The notes: generated from the letters alone by a model not told the origin. DNA of 62,654 bases from Streptomyces sp. JJ66 (GCF_019303495.1 NZ_JAEVFI010000025.1:359-63012), one strand, 5' to 3'; numbered from the stretch's first letter, positions 1 through 8,280 are shown. Translations and numbers: made by a program.

Positions 1-304
1 TGTTCGGGGACAGCACCGACAGATGGACGCACCGCAGGTTCGTGACGTGGAAGGCGTAGTCCAGGGTGAGCCGGGTCGCTTCGGTGCCCATGCCGTTGCC
101 CCTGCTGTCTGGGCTGAGCTGGATCACGAATTCGCCGGTCCGTACGTGGTGGTCGATGAGTACGGCCGTGGTGCCGACGGGCGTCAGAGGCGTCGTGGTC
201 ATGTCGTAGACGGTGAAGCGTAGTTGGTTGTCGGTGCTGTGCGCCTGGTGCTGGAATCCTTCGTTGCGGTTCTCCAGTGAGTCCGGTGTCTGACGGCCAC
301 GCAT
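1..304 (-). CDS. GNAT-family N-acetyltransferase, partial (cut by window edge; possibly N-terminally truncated)
   Basis: The minus-strand frame reads about 101 residues before the window edge. It contains a GNAT acetyl-CoA-binding signature: SRGNGMGTEATRLTLDYAF fits the (Q/R)xxGxG/A loop and following helix, then strand residues LRCVHLSVLSPN. The product would transfer an acetyl group from acetyl-CoA to an unknown acceptor. The ATG at 304 lies 9 bases after the stop codon of the upstream membrane-protein gene and in the same frame as that stop, so the gene cannot extend further upstream. No clear Shine-Dalgarno precedes the ATG. Related streptomycete acetyltransferases usually carry several more N-terminal strands, so this copy may be a shortened remnant; that is inference. 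The C-terminus lies outside the window. Confidence 0.6.
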   Translation of the reverse strand, partial: MRGRQTPDSLENRNEGFQHQAHSTDNQLRFTVYDMTTTPLTPVGTTAVLIDHHVRTGEFVIQLSPDSRGNGMGTEATRLTLDYAFHVTNLRCVHLSVLSPN

Positions 305-313
305 GACGGGTGG

Positions 314-1261
314 CTACGCCAAAACGTCAATGCGGCCCCGGCAGGCCGCGCGGATTGCCTGAAGATCGGCAACGGCCAGCTGTTGCTTGGTCTCCTCGTG
401 ATGCGGTGCGTCGATGACCGCGATCAGTGTGCGCCCCAGCTCCGTGATGGATTCGGTCGGTAGCACGAAGGAACCAACCAAGTGAAAGCCGGTGTCTACC
501 CGAGTGAGGAGTGTGACCTCCAGGAGATCCCAGGCACGCCGAGCAGCCGCCTGTTTGTCCTGCCGATCCACGTCTGCGGCGCGGCCGAGCTCTTCCAGAG
601 ATCTGATCATCTCCGTGGTCCGCAGATGCAGCGTGGTACAGATCCTCCGCACCCGGGCGAAGACCTTCAGGGTTACGGCGGCTCCTGCCGCACCCAGAGT
701 GAGCGTCGCTCCCAGCAGAACCGGCCGGAACCGCTCATCATCCTGGGTGTACTGCATGAACCACAGCACGCCGATCAGCCCGCACCAGAGGGCGAGAGTT
801 CGCACCGGCGCAGCTCTGCCGAGCCTGCCTCGGAGGCGTTCGACCGCGAAGTTGCTTGGCTCGACGCCGGTGCCGTATACGAACTGAAGGCACCACACCA
901 GAAGCAGCAGCCCGGCAGCCTTTGCGCGGTCGTCCGGTGCCGACACCAGAGCCAGCCACGCGAACAGAGTCACGAGGATGAGGTAGTACGCCAGGGGAGC
1001 TGCGGTGAATCGGCGTTGGCTCTCCTTGGGCAGCCCCTCGTACCAGGGCTTGAGCAGCCAGGGGACAGGTATTGCGAGCGCCACGCTGACCGGGAGCTGA
1101 ACCATCAGCCAGACCCTGGAGCCCGTGGCGATGGCTGCGAACATGAGCATGGGCACCGTGAAACCGAGGCCGGCAGCGATGAGGAATTGCTGGTTGACCG
1201 TCAGCCCTCTAACCCGTGTAGCTATCTCCAGCGCGCGCAGGCGCTCTTTGATGTTGAGCAC
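314..1261 (-). CDS. Multi-pass membrane protein of unknown function
   Basis: A 315-residue protein with about six hydrophobic segments in its first two thirds (for example LIAAGLGFTVPMLMF, WLMVQLPVSVALAIPV, AYYLILVTLFAWLAL), followed by a polar, probably cytoplasmic C-terminal domain of about 110 residues containing a coiled region (RTTEMIRSLEELGRAADVD). I do not recognise the family. The frame is open up to a GTG at 1300, but the GTG at 1261 has a better ribosome site (GGAAGG eight bases upstream) and starts just before the charged leader NIKERLRALE, so I prefer it. The downstream gene is the partial GNAT, 9 bases away, so the two may be co-transcribed. No functional inference is possible. 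Confidence 0.6.
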   Translation of the reverse strand: MLNIKERLRALEIATRVRGLTVNQQFLIAAGLGFTVPMLMFAAIATGSRVWLMVQLPVSVALAIPVPWLLKPWYEGLPKESQRRFTAAPLAYYLILVTLFAWLALVSAPDDRAKAAGLLLLVWCLQFVYGTGVEPSNFAVERLRGRLGRAAPVRTLALWCGLIGVLWFMQYTQDDERFRPVLLGATLTLGAAGAAVTLKVFARVRRICTTLHLRTTEMIRSLEELGRAADVDRQDKQAAARRAWDLLEVTLLTRVDTGFHLVGSFVLPTESITELGRTLIAVIDAPHHEETKQQLAVADLQAIRAACRGRIDVLA

Positions 1262-1776
1262 GGGTAGGGCCTTCCAGGATCTTGTGCCGTCTATCGGCAC
1301 AGCGGTCTGCCAACCTATGTCGCGACGCTGACAACAGCTCCTTCGCCAGGTGACGAGGGCTGGTAAGCAGCAGTACCCGGCTCGACTTGCTCGTCCCGCT
1401 CGTCGATGCGCGTGAGGAGCACACCCCGCGCCCTCTTTTCAGAGGTATCACGCCAACAGCCATCAGGCTTCGAGAGCTTGATTCGCAGGAGTGACCAGGC
1501 CGTTCCGAGTGCCTGAGGTCCCCCTCGTGATCTGCCGTTACGCACCGCGAGTGCCGCCGGGGACGGTTGAACCGGGTGGGCGTCACGAAGATGGCGACAA
1601 CGGCATGGAAGTATGCCTTGGCGTTCCCGCCGAGGCCCTGTGGCCCGCCAGCATGCCGGGGTGCCCAGATGGACAAGGCCGCGCCGCCATCCCGCGTTGG
1701 CTCGTGACCCCTGGTGTCACAGTCGCCGGGTGGGTTTCGTCATGCTTTCCGGAGCACACAGGAGCAAGGGAGAGGC
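1262..1776. other. Intergenic region between a membrane-protein gene and the ECF41 sigma gene
   Basis: About 515 bases between two divergently transcribed genes. The only element I can support is the ECF41-type promoter at 1715-1741, annotated separately. Open frames crossing this stretch (for example 1209-1676 on the minus strand) have composition and residue usage typical of non-coding reading frames and resemble no family I know. No RNA gene or hairpin was recognised. Confidence 0.5.
1715..1741 (+). promoter_or_regulatory. ECF41-type autoregulatory promoter (TGTCACA-N16-CGTC)
   Basis: TGTCACA at 1715-1721 and CGTC at 1738-1741 are separated by exactly 16 bases, 36 bases upstream of the sigma factor ATG. 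The published ECF41 promoter motif is TGTCACA in the -35 region and CGTC in the -10 region with about 16 bases between. The match is perfect and lies directly in front of the ECF41 gene, so autoregulation is the natural reading. I saw no second copy of the motif elsewhere in the window. Confidence 0.75.
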
Positions 1777-2646
1777 ATGGCGGAGCTGGCGGTGTTCGAG
1801 GAGCAGCGGGAGCGGCTGTGGGGGGTGGCGTACCGCATCACCGGGTCGGTCGCGGACGCGGATGACGCCGTCCAGGAGGCGTGGCTGCGCTGGCAGGCCG
1901 TGCCGGAGGGCACCGCGCGGGAGCCGCGCGCCTACCTGACGACCGTGGTGAGCCGGATCTGCTACGACCAGCTCGGTTCCGCCTACGCCCGGCGTGAGCA
2001 GTACGTCGGGCCGTGGCTGCCGGAGCCGGTGGTCACCGAGGCCGGTCCGGACGAGCGGGTGACGCTGGACGAGTCGGTCGGCATGGCGCTGCTCACCGTG
2101 CTGGAGCGGCTGACCCCGGCCGAGCGGACGGCGTTCGTGCTGCACGACGTGTTCTCCGTGCCGTTCCCGGAGATCGCCGAGGTGGTGGGCCGCACCCCGG
2201 ACGCCGTGCGGCAACTCGCCTCCCGGGCCCGCAAGCGGGTCCAGGCGGAGGCGCCCCGGCGCTCGGTGGACCGCGGTGAGCACCGCAGGGCGGTGGATGC
2301 TTTTCTGGCCGCCGCCGCCGAGGGCGACCTGGACGCGCTGATGTCCGTGCTCGACCCGGACGTGGTACTCACCTCCGACGGCGGTGGCAAGGTCACTGCG
2401 GCCCGCAAGCTCCTGGTGGGCCGGGACCGGGCGGCGCAGTTCCTGCAGGGCGTCAGTAAGCGGTTCGACTGGTCGCGGGTGACGATCGCCGTGCGGGAGG
2501 TCAACGGCGCGCCCGGCGTCGTCTTCGCCGACCCGGACTCGGGGTGGTCGGCCGTCTACGCCTTCACCGTGCGGGACGGGAAGATCGTCGGCATCGACGG
2601 CGTCCTGAACCCGGAGAAGCTCGGACACGTGAGCTGGGGCGCCTGA
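1777..2646 (+). CDS. ECF41-group RNA polymerase sigma factor with C-terminal SnoaL-like domain
   Basis: A 289-residue sigma factor. Region 2 is near residues 8-65 (WGVAYRITGSVADADDAVQE) and region 4 near 105-155 (LTPAERTAFVLHDVF, then an HTH around IAEVVGRTPDAVRQLASRA). A C-terminal NTF2/SnoaL-like extension follows. The three ECF41 hallmarks are all visible: WLPEP in the linker (80-84), DGGGK (201-205) and NPEKL (278-282). In this group the extension replaces a separate anti-sigma factor and modulates activity. The ATG at 1777 follows GGGAGAGG; upstream in-frame codons would run through the promoter. ECF41 genes are usually next to a carboxymuconolactone decarboxylase, oxidoreductase or epimerase target gene. 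Here the next gene is convergent metG, so the usual partner is absent. The gene is probably self-regulated through the motif at 1715-1741. Confidence 0.92.
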   Translation: MAELAVFEEQRERLWGVAYRITGSVADADDAVQEAWLRWQAVPEGTAREPRAYLTTVVSRICYDQLGSAYARREQYVGPWLPEPVVTEAGPDERVTLDESVGMALLTVLERLTPAERTAFVLHDVFSVPFPEIAEVVGRTPDAVRQLASRARKRVQAEAPRRSVDRGEHRRAVDAFLAAAAEGDLDALMSVLDPDVVLTSDGGGKVTAARKLLVGRDRAAQFLQGVSKRFDWSRVTIAVREVNGAPGVVFADPDSGWSAVYAFTVRDGKIVGIDGVLNPEKLGHVSWGA

Positions 2647-2672
2647 CCCCGCTGACCGCCGGTTCGCGGCGC

Positions 2673-2733
2673 GGGTGGCCCGCGTGAGCACAGGGCGCCT
2701 GAGCACAGGACGCGTGAGCACAGCGGGCCACCC
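2673..2733. terminator. Inverted repeat enclosing tandem repeats, possible bidirectional terminator
   Basis: GGGTGGCCCG (2673-2682) and CGGGCCACCC (2724-2733) are perfect 10-base complements flanking a 41-base interior made almost entirely of three 15-base direct repeats. It lies between the convergent sigma factor and metG genes, where a two-way terminator would be expected. The long loop makes an efficient intrinsic terminator uncertain. Confidence 0.35.
2685..2729. repeat. Three tandem 15-bp repeats (TGAGCACAGGGCGCC-type)
   Basis: TGAGCACAGGGCGCC (2685-2699), TGAGCACAGGACGCG (2700-2714) and TGAGCACAGCGGGCC (2715-2729). All share TGAGCACAG and differ only in the tail. The array is intergenic, between convergent genes, and is a short minisatellite. 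No function is evident. Confidence 0.75.
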
Positions 2734-2852
2734 TCGCGCGGGCTGTGCCCCCGCTCAGCGGCGGCCCGGCGCCTGCCTGGCCACGGCGCGGGTGACGCGC
2801 GGACGCACCGCGTGTCACCCGCGCGCAGGGCGGCGCCTTGGCACCGGCGCCG

Positions 2853-4565
2853 CTAGTCCTCCGAGCCGCCGAAGCGGTCGCGGTACGCGGCCAGGTCGTC
2901 GTCGCTGATCTTGGCGAACAGCACCGGCGGCACGGTGAACGGCGTCCCGGCCGGAACGGTGTCCAGCGCGCGGGCCTGCTCGGGGGTGACCCAGGTGGCG
3001 GTGTCGCCGTCCAGGGTGAACGCCGAGCGCATCGCGCGCGCCGAGGCCGGGATGAACGGCTCGGAGAGCACCGCGTACAGGTGGATGAGGTTCATCGCGG
3101 TGCGCAGGGTGAGGGCGGCGGCGTCCTGGTCGGACTTGATCTCCAGCCAGGGCGCCTTCTCCTCCAGGTAGACGTTGCCCGCGCTCCACAGCGCGCGCAG
3201 CGCCTGCGCGGCCTTGCGGAACTGCAGTGCGTCCAGCTGCTCCTGGTACTCGGTCAGCAACCCGGCGATCTCCGTGCCCAGCCGCTGCTCGGCCTCCCCG
3301 GGTGCGGCACCCGCGGGCACCTGGTCCCCGAACCGCTTGCGGGAGAAGGACAGCACGCGGTTGACGAAGTTGCCCAGGGTGTCGGCCAGGTCCTTGTTGA
3401 CCGTCGCGGTGAACAGCTCCCAGGTGAAGCTCGTGTCGTCCGACTCCGGGGCGTGCGCCATCAGGAAGTAGCGCCAGTAGTCGGCGGGCAGCAGCTCCAG
3501 CGCGGCGTCGGTGAACACGCCGCGCTTTTGCGAGGTGGAGAACTTGCCGCCGTAGTACGTCAGCCAGTTGAACGCCTTGACGTAGTCCACGCGCTTCCAC
3601 GGTTCGCGGGTGCCGAGCTCGATGGCGGGGAACATCACCGTGTGGAAGGGCACGTTGTCCTTGGCCATGAACTCGGTGTAGCGCACGTCCTCGGCGCGGT
3701 ACCACCAGGACTCCCAGTCCCGCTCGGCCGGGCTGAGGTCCGCCCACTCCTTCGTCGCGCCGATGTACTCGATCGGGGCGTCGAACCAGACGTAGAACAC
3801 CTTTCCCTCGGCGGCCAGCTCCGGCCAGGTGTCGGCCGGGACGGGCACGCCCCACTCCAGGTCGCGGGTGATGGCGCGGTCCTGCAACCCCTCGGTGAGC
3901 CACTTGCGGGCGATGGAGGACGCCAGCGTCGGCCACGCGCCGCCCACCTCGTCGATGAACGCCTCGACCTCGTGCGCCAGCTTGGACTGGAGCAGGAACA
4001 GGTGCTTGGTCTCGCGCACCTCCAGCTCGCTGCTGCCGCTGATCGCCGAGCGGGCGTCGATCAGGTCCGTCGGGTCCAGCACGCGGGTGCAGTTCTCGCA
4101 CTGGTCGCCGCGGGCCTTGTCGTAGCCGCAGTGCGGGCAGGTGCCCACGATGTAGCGGTCCGGCAGGAAGCGGCCGTCGGCCAGCGAGTACACCTGGCGG
4201 ATCGCCCGCTCCTCGATGAACCCGTTGGCGTGCAGGGCCCGCGCGACGCGCTGGGTGATCTCCACGTTCTGCGGGGAGGAGCTGCGGCCGAAGTAGTCGA
4301 AGGCGAGGTGGAAGCCGTCGTACACCGCTTTCTGCGCCTCGTGCTGCTGGGCGCAGAACTCCGCGACCGGCAGTCCGGCCTCCTTCGCCGCCAGCTCGGC
4401 GGGGGTGCCGTGCTCGTCGGTGGCGCAGATGTAGAGCACGTCGTGCCCGCGCTGGCGCAGGTAGCGGGCGTACACGTCGGCCGGGAGCATGGACCCCACC
4501 ATGTTGCCCAGGTGCTTGATCCCGTTGATGTAGGGAAGGGCGCTGGTGATGAGGTGTCGAGCCAT
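2853..4565 (-). CDS. metG: Methionyl-tRNA synthetase
   Basis: A 570-residue class I aminoacyl-tRNA synthetase that charges tRNA-Met with methionine in the cytoplasm. The HIGH-type motif reads HLGN in GIKHLGNMVGS near residue 17. The connective-peptide zinc knuckle CPHCGYDKARGDQCENC is near residue 145, and the KMSKS-type loop reads KFSTSQKRGVF near residue 345. A C-terminal anticodon-binding helical domain follows. The frame is open to 4787, but the ATG at 4565 begins the conserved MARHLITSALPYING and is the clear start. It converges with the sigma factor gene and is divergent from phoX. It has no C-terminal tRNA-binding (Arc1-like) extension. Confidence 0.96.
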   Translation of the reverse strand: MARHLITSALPYINGIKHLGNMVGSMLPADVYARYLRQRGHDVLYICATDEHGTPAELAAKEAGLPVAEFCAQQHEAQKAVYDGFHLAFDYFGRSSSPQNVEITQRVARALHANGFIEERAIRQVYSLADGRFLPDRYIVGTCPHCGYDKARGDQCENCTRVLDPTDLIDARSAISGSSELEVRETKHLFLLQSKLAHEVEAFIDEVGGAWPTLASSIARKWLTEGLQDRAITRDLEWGVPVPADTWPELAAEGKVFYVWFDAPIEYIGATKEWADLSPAERDWESWWYRAEDVRYTEFMAKDNVPFHTVMFPAIELGTREPWKRVDYVKAFNWLTYYGGKFSTSQKRGVFTDAALELLPADYWRYFLMAHAPESDDTSFTWELFTATVNKDLADTLGNFVNRVLSFSRKRFGDQVPAGAAPGEAEQRLGTEIAGLLTEYQEQLDALQFRKAAQALRALWSAGNVYLEEKAPWLEIKSDQDAAALTLRTAMNLIHLYAVLSEPFIPASARAMRSAFTLDGDTATWVTPEQARALDTVPAGTPFTVPPVLFAKISDDDLAAYRDRFGGSED

Positions 4566-4892
4566 TGCGGCTGCTCCAAGGTCGTTACTGTGCGTGACTG
4601 TCTGCTCCGGGAGGCGCTGCACATCGTATCCCGGCAGGGCGGGGCCGCCGCCGGGAGTTTCGCGCGGTGGACGCCCGGGCCGGCCGGCATGGTCGCGGCC
4701 CCGGGAGGACGGCGGGGACGCGCTCGCGGCCCCAGCGTGCTCCCTGGTGCGCAGGTGCCCCAGGGCTTCCCCGGAACGCCGGTGCACGGCAGCCAGCCGT
4801 GTGATTCACGGCGCGTTCATGCGGGTGTAGCCCCCGGGTAGGTCTCAGGCTCTAGTTTCTCGCGCCGTACGGCTGATGACGGAGAGGTCCTC
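4566..4892. other. Divergent promoter region between metG and phoX
   Basis: The region is 327 bases. The only recognisable element is a two-unit PHO-box-like direct repeat at 4803-4824 on the phoX side. No T-box or SAM riboswitch-like fold could be recognised in front of metG by eye, and no credible small gene is present. Confidence 0.45.
4803..4824 (+). promoter_or_regulatory. Putative PHO box (PhoP binding site), two 11-bp units
   Basis: Units GATTCACGGCG (4803-4813) and CGTTCATGCGG (4814-4824) place the core TTCA(C/T) at exact 11-base spacing. Direct 11-base repeats built on GTTCACC are the known Streptomyces PhoP operator. The site lies about 70 bases before the start of a PhoX-type alkaline phosphatase, the kind of gene PhoP activates under phosphate limitation. 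Only two units are clear, and unit 1 has ATTCAC instead of GTTCAC. Confidence 0.45.
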
Positions 4893-6965
4893 ATGCGCAA
4901 GCAACTGCCGCTGCTCACCACCCACCCTGGCGGCCGGTCCGCCATGACCTGCCACTACCGCTGCGGTGACGCCTGCTTCCAGGAGGTGCCCAACACCAGC
5001 GACAACGCCTACTTCGGGGACATCGTGGCCGGGATGTCCCGGCGGAACATGCTGCGCGCCGGTGCCGTCGCCACCGTCGCCGCCGCAGCGGGCAGTGCGG
5101 TGCTCGCCGCCGCCCCCGAGGCCGCCGCGAGCGGACGCCCGGACTGGGCCGGTAACCCTGCCCACCAAGGGGGACGCGGCGCCAAGGGGCTGCGGTTCGA
5201 GCCCGTCGCGCCGAACACCCGCGACGCCGTCACCGTCGCCGAGGGGTACGACCAGAACGCCGTCATCCGCTGGGGCGACCCGATCCTGCGCGGGGCGCCC
5301 GCCTTCGACCCGGACCGCCAGAGCGCCCGCGCCCAGCAGGGCCAGTTCGGCTACAACAACGACTTCCTCGCCCTGCTGCCACTGCCCGGTGAGCGGGACC
5401 GCCAGGTGCTCTTCGCCAACCACGAGTACACCAACGAGGAGTTGATGTTCTCCGGTTACGACGCGCGAAACCCGACCCGTGAGCAGGTGGAGATCGCCTG
5501 GGCCGCGCACGGGCTGTCCGTCGTCGTCGTGCGGGAGGAGCGCCGTACCGGCAAGCTGACCGCCGTCTCCCGCCACCACCTCAACCGCCGCTTCCACACC
5601 GGCACCGCGTTCGAGCTGACCGGCCCGGCGGCGGGCAGCGACCTGCTGAAGACCTCCGCCGACCCCGAGGGCCGTACCGTCTACGGCACGCTGAACAACT
5701 GCGCGGGCGGCACCACCCCGTGGGGCACGGTGCTCAGCGGCGAGGAGAACTTCAACCAGTACTTCGCGAACGCCCAGGACGTCCCCGGCCCGAAGACGCG
5801 GGAGCGGCTGGCCCGTTACGGCGTCCGCGAGGGCGTCACCTCCCGCAAGTGGGAGCGGTTCGACGAGCGCTTCGACCTCGGCCGGGAGCCCAACGAGGTG
5901 AATCGTTTCGGCTGGGTGGTCGAAGTGGACCCGTACAACCCGGACTCCACCCCGCGCAAGCGCACCGCGCTGGGCCGCTTCAAGCACGAGGGCGCCCAGG
6001 CCACGCTCACCGCCGACGGCCGTGCCGTCGTCTACATGGGGGACGACGAGCGGTTCGACTACCTGTACAAGTTCGTCTCCCGCCGCCGCATGCAGTACGG
6101 CGAGAGCCGGGCCGCGCGCGAGCACAACCTGACGCTGCTGGACGAGGGCACGCTGTACGTCGCCCGGCTGGACGGCGACAGCCCCGAGCGGGAGATCGAC
6201 GGCAGCGGCACCCTCCCGCGCGACGGTGAGTTCGACGGGCGCGGCCGGTGGATCAAGCTGGCCAGCGGTGACCGCTCCCACGTAGCGGGCATGAGCGCCG
6301 AGGAGGTCTACGTCTTCACCCGGCTGGCCGCCGACCGGGTGGGCGCGACGAAGATGGACCGCCCCGAGGACGTCGAGCCCAGCCCGCGCACCGGCAAGGT
6401 GTACGTGGCGCTGACGAACAACTCCGCGCGCGGCACCGAAGGCAAGGCGGGCCCCGACGAGGCCAACCCGCGCAATCGCAACAAGCACGGCCAGGTGCTG
6501 GAACTCACCGAGAACTACGACCACCCGGCGGCCGAGGGCTTCCGCTGGCGGCTGTTCCTGGTCTGCGGCGACCCCCAGGACGAGAGCACGTACTTCGGCG
6601 GCTTCCCCAAAGACCAGGTCAGCCCGATCTCCTGCCCGGACAACGTCACCTTCGACCGCTACGGCAACCTGTGGATCTCCACCGACGGCAACGCCCTGGG
6701 CAGCCACGACGGGCTGTTCGGCGTCACCACCCGTGGACGCGAAGAGGGCCAGGTCAAGCAGTTCCTCACGGTGCCCAAGGGCGCGGAGACCTGCGGACCG
6801 CTGGTGCAGGACCGGCGCGTGGTGGTCGCCGTCCAGCACCCCGGTGAGCTGGACGGGGCGACGGCCGACAACCCGCTGTCCCACTGGCCGCACGGCCCCG
6901 GCCAGCTCAACCGTCCCTCCGTCGTCGCCGTCTGGCGCCAGGACGGCGGGGCCATCGGCTCCTGA
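4893..6965 (+). CDS. phoX: PhoX-family (DUF839) alkaline phosphatase, Tat-exported
   Basis: A 690-residue secreted phosphatase of the PhoX family, calcium/iron-dependent enzymes that release phosphate from organic esters outside the cell. The Tat signal is internal: SRRNMLRAG at residues 49-57, then the hydrophobic stretch AVATVAAAAGSAVLAAAPEAAA. It is preceded by an unusually long, Cys-containing leader (CHYRCGDACF) typical of actinobacterial members. Family-like blocks include NNCAGGTTPWGTVLSGEENFNQ, GWVVEVDP, LGRFKHEGA, YMGDDERFDYLYKFV and PDNVTFDRYGNLWISTDG. The ATG at 4893 follows GGAGAGG with six-base spacing. Regulation by PhoP is suggested by the upstream repeat. A hairpin at 7021-7047 ends the unit. 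Confidence 0.93.
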   Translation: MRKQLPLLTTHPGGRSAMTCHYRCGDACFQEVPNTSDNAYFGDIVAGMSRRNMLRAGAVATVAAAAGSAVLAAAPEAAASGRPDWAGNPAHQGGRGAKGLRFEPVAPNTRDAVTVAEGYDQNAVIRWGDPILRGAPAFDPDRQSARAQQGQFGYNNDFLALLPLPGERDRQVLFANHEYTNEELMFSGYDARNPTREQVEIAWAAHGLSVVVVREERRTGKLTAVSRHHLNRRFHTGTAFELTGPAAGSDLLKTSADPEGRTVYGTLNNCAGGTTPWGTVLSGEENFNQYFANAQDVPGPKTRERLARYGVREGVTSRKWERFDERFDLGREPNEVNRFGWVVEVDPYNPDSTPRKRTALGRFKHEGAQATLTADGRAVVYMGDDERFDYLYKFVSRRRMQYGESRAAREHNLTLLDEGTLYVARLDGDSPEREIDGSGTLPRDGEFDGRGRWIKLASGDRSHVAGMSAEEVYVFTRLAADRVGATKMDRPEDVEPSPRTGKVYVALTNNSARGTEGKAGPDEANPRNRNKHGQVLELTENYDHPAAEGFRWRLFLVCGDPQDESTYFGGFPKDQVSPISCPDNVTFDRYGNLWISTDGNALGSHDGLFGVTTRGREEGQVKQFLTVPKGAETCGPLVQDRRVVVAVQHPGELDGATADNPLSHWPHGPGQLNRPSVVAVWRQDGGAIGS

Positions 6966-7020
6966 CCCCACCGCCGGGCGGGTGCCGCATGCCCAGCATC
7001 CGGCACCGGCCCGGCGGTCC

Positions 7021-7047
7021 GCGCGGGGTGGACTCACCCACCCGCGC
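7021..7047 (+). terminator. GC-rich hairpin downstream of phoX
   Basis: GCGCGGGGTGG (7021-7031) pairs with CCACCCGCGC (7038-7047) with one bulged G and a six-base loop, 55 bases after the phoX stop. A second stem-like stretch (GCCCG..CCCGG with CCGGG..GGGC) follows at about 7050-7085. No T-tract is present, as is usual in Streptomyces. Confidence 0.5.
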
Positions 7048-7153
7048 AGTGCCCGTGCCCGGACGGGTCACACCCGGGCGGGCACGGTGCCGGGGTCAGC
7101 CTTTCGGGCTGTGAACGCGTGCGGCGGGAGGGAGGGGGGCTGAGGGTGGGCGT

Positions 7154-8248
7154 ATGGCAACCCGCTCGCACGTCCCTGTCCACGCCAAGGAGCGACGAGG
7201 CTTCGCCGGTGCCGTGTGGGGCGCGGTCACCCCGCGCGCCGCGCTGCTGGTGCTCGGCGTGCTCGCGCTCCAGCTCGCCTTCATCGCCTCCTACGTGGGC
7301 GCCTTCCACGAGCCCCGCCCCGACGGCGTACCGGTGGCGGTGGCCGCGCCCGACCAGGTGCGCTCCCAGCTCACCGACGACCTCGACGCCCTGCCCGACG
7401 GCCCGCTCGACGTCACCGTCTCCACCGCCGACGCGGGCGCGGCCCGGCAGGCGGTGGAGGACCGCACCGTGGACGGGGCCTTCGTCGCGGACCCGCGCGG
7501 CGACACCGACACCCTGCTGGTCGCCACGGCGGCGGGCGGAGCGCTGGCGGACGCGCTGACCGGCGTCTTTGAGAACGTCGCCCAGGAGCGGAACCGCTCG
7601 CTGACGGTGGAGGACGTGGTCCCCGCCGACGCGGGGGACGCGCGCGGACTCACCGCGTTCTACCTCGTCGTGGGCTGGTGCGTCGGCGGCTACCTGTGCG
7701 CGGCGATCCTCGCCATGAGCTACGGGGCCCGGCCCGCGGGGCTGCTGCGCGCCCTGGTGCGGCTGGCCGCCCTGGCCGTCGTCGCGGTTGCGGCGGGTAT
7801 CGGCGGTGCGGCCATCGTGGAACCGGTGCTGGGGGCGCTGACGGGCGGGCTGTGGTCCCTGGCGGCACTGGGTGCGCTGATCGTCTTCGCGGTGGGCGCG
7901 GTCACCCTGGCCTTGCAGGGCCTCGCGGGCGTGGTGGGGATCGGGCTGGCGATCCTGCTGGTGGTCGTGCTGGGCAACCCGAGCGCGGGCGGCGCCTACC
8001 CGGGGCCGTTGCTGCCGCCGTTCTGGCAGGCCATCGGGCCGTTCCTGCCCCCGGGCGCGGGCACCTGGGCGACCCGCTCCATCGCCTACTTCGACGGGGC
8101 GGACATCGGGGGCTCGCTCCTCGTCCTCGCCGCCTGGGCGGTGGCCGGAACGGCGCTCACCGTGCTGGCGGCGATCCTGCGGCACCGCCGCCGTACCCGG
8201 GCCGCGCCCTGGCCCCCCAGAGACGTGGTGACGCCGGGCACGCCCTGA
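7154..8248 (+). CDS. YhgE/Pip-like (ABC-2 type) integral membrane protein
   Basis: A 364-residue protein with one N-terminal transmembrane segment (ALLVLGVLALQLAFIASYVGAF), an extracytoplasmic domain of about 130 residues (PVAVAAPDQVRSQL, AGAARQAVEDRTVDGAFV), then about five membrane segments and a basic C-terminal tail. This layout matches YhgE/Pip-like proteins and ABC-2 permease relatives, whose exact role (export or cell-envelope function) is not established. It has no ATPase partner nearby and looks monocistronic. The ATG at 7154 has only a weak ribosome site. The assignment rests on topology and motif feel, not on catalytic residues. Confidence 0.65.
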   Translation: MATRSHVPVHAKERRGFAGAVWGAVTPRAALLVLGVLALQLAFIASYVGAFHEPRPDGVPVAVAAPDQVRSQLTDDLDALPDGPLDVTVSTADAGAARQAVEDRTVDGAFVADPRGDTDTLLVATAAGGALADALTGVFENVAQERNRSLTVEDVVPADAGDARGLTAFYLVVGWCVGGYLCAAILAMSYGARPAGLLRALVRLAALAVVAVAAGIGGAAIVEPVLGALTGGLWSLAALGALIVFAVGAVTLALQGLAGVVGIGLAILLVVVLGNPSAGGAYPGPLLPPFWQAIGPFLPPGAGTWATRSIAYFDGADIGGSLLVLAAWAVAGTALTVLAAILRHRRRTRAAPWPPRDVVTPGTP

Positions 8249-8280
8249 GCGCGCCACCGGACGCGCTCTCAGACGGGTGG

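Noticed and set aside
1209..1676. Open frame on the minus strand in the gap before the ECF41 gene
   Set aside because: The product is Arg/Ser/His-rich with no domain, overlaps the start of the membrane-protein gene and crosses no ribosome site.
4566..4720. T-box leader in front of metG
   Set aside because: No T-box consensus (TGGNACCGCG-type) or terminator/antiterminator pair was visible.
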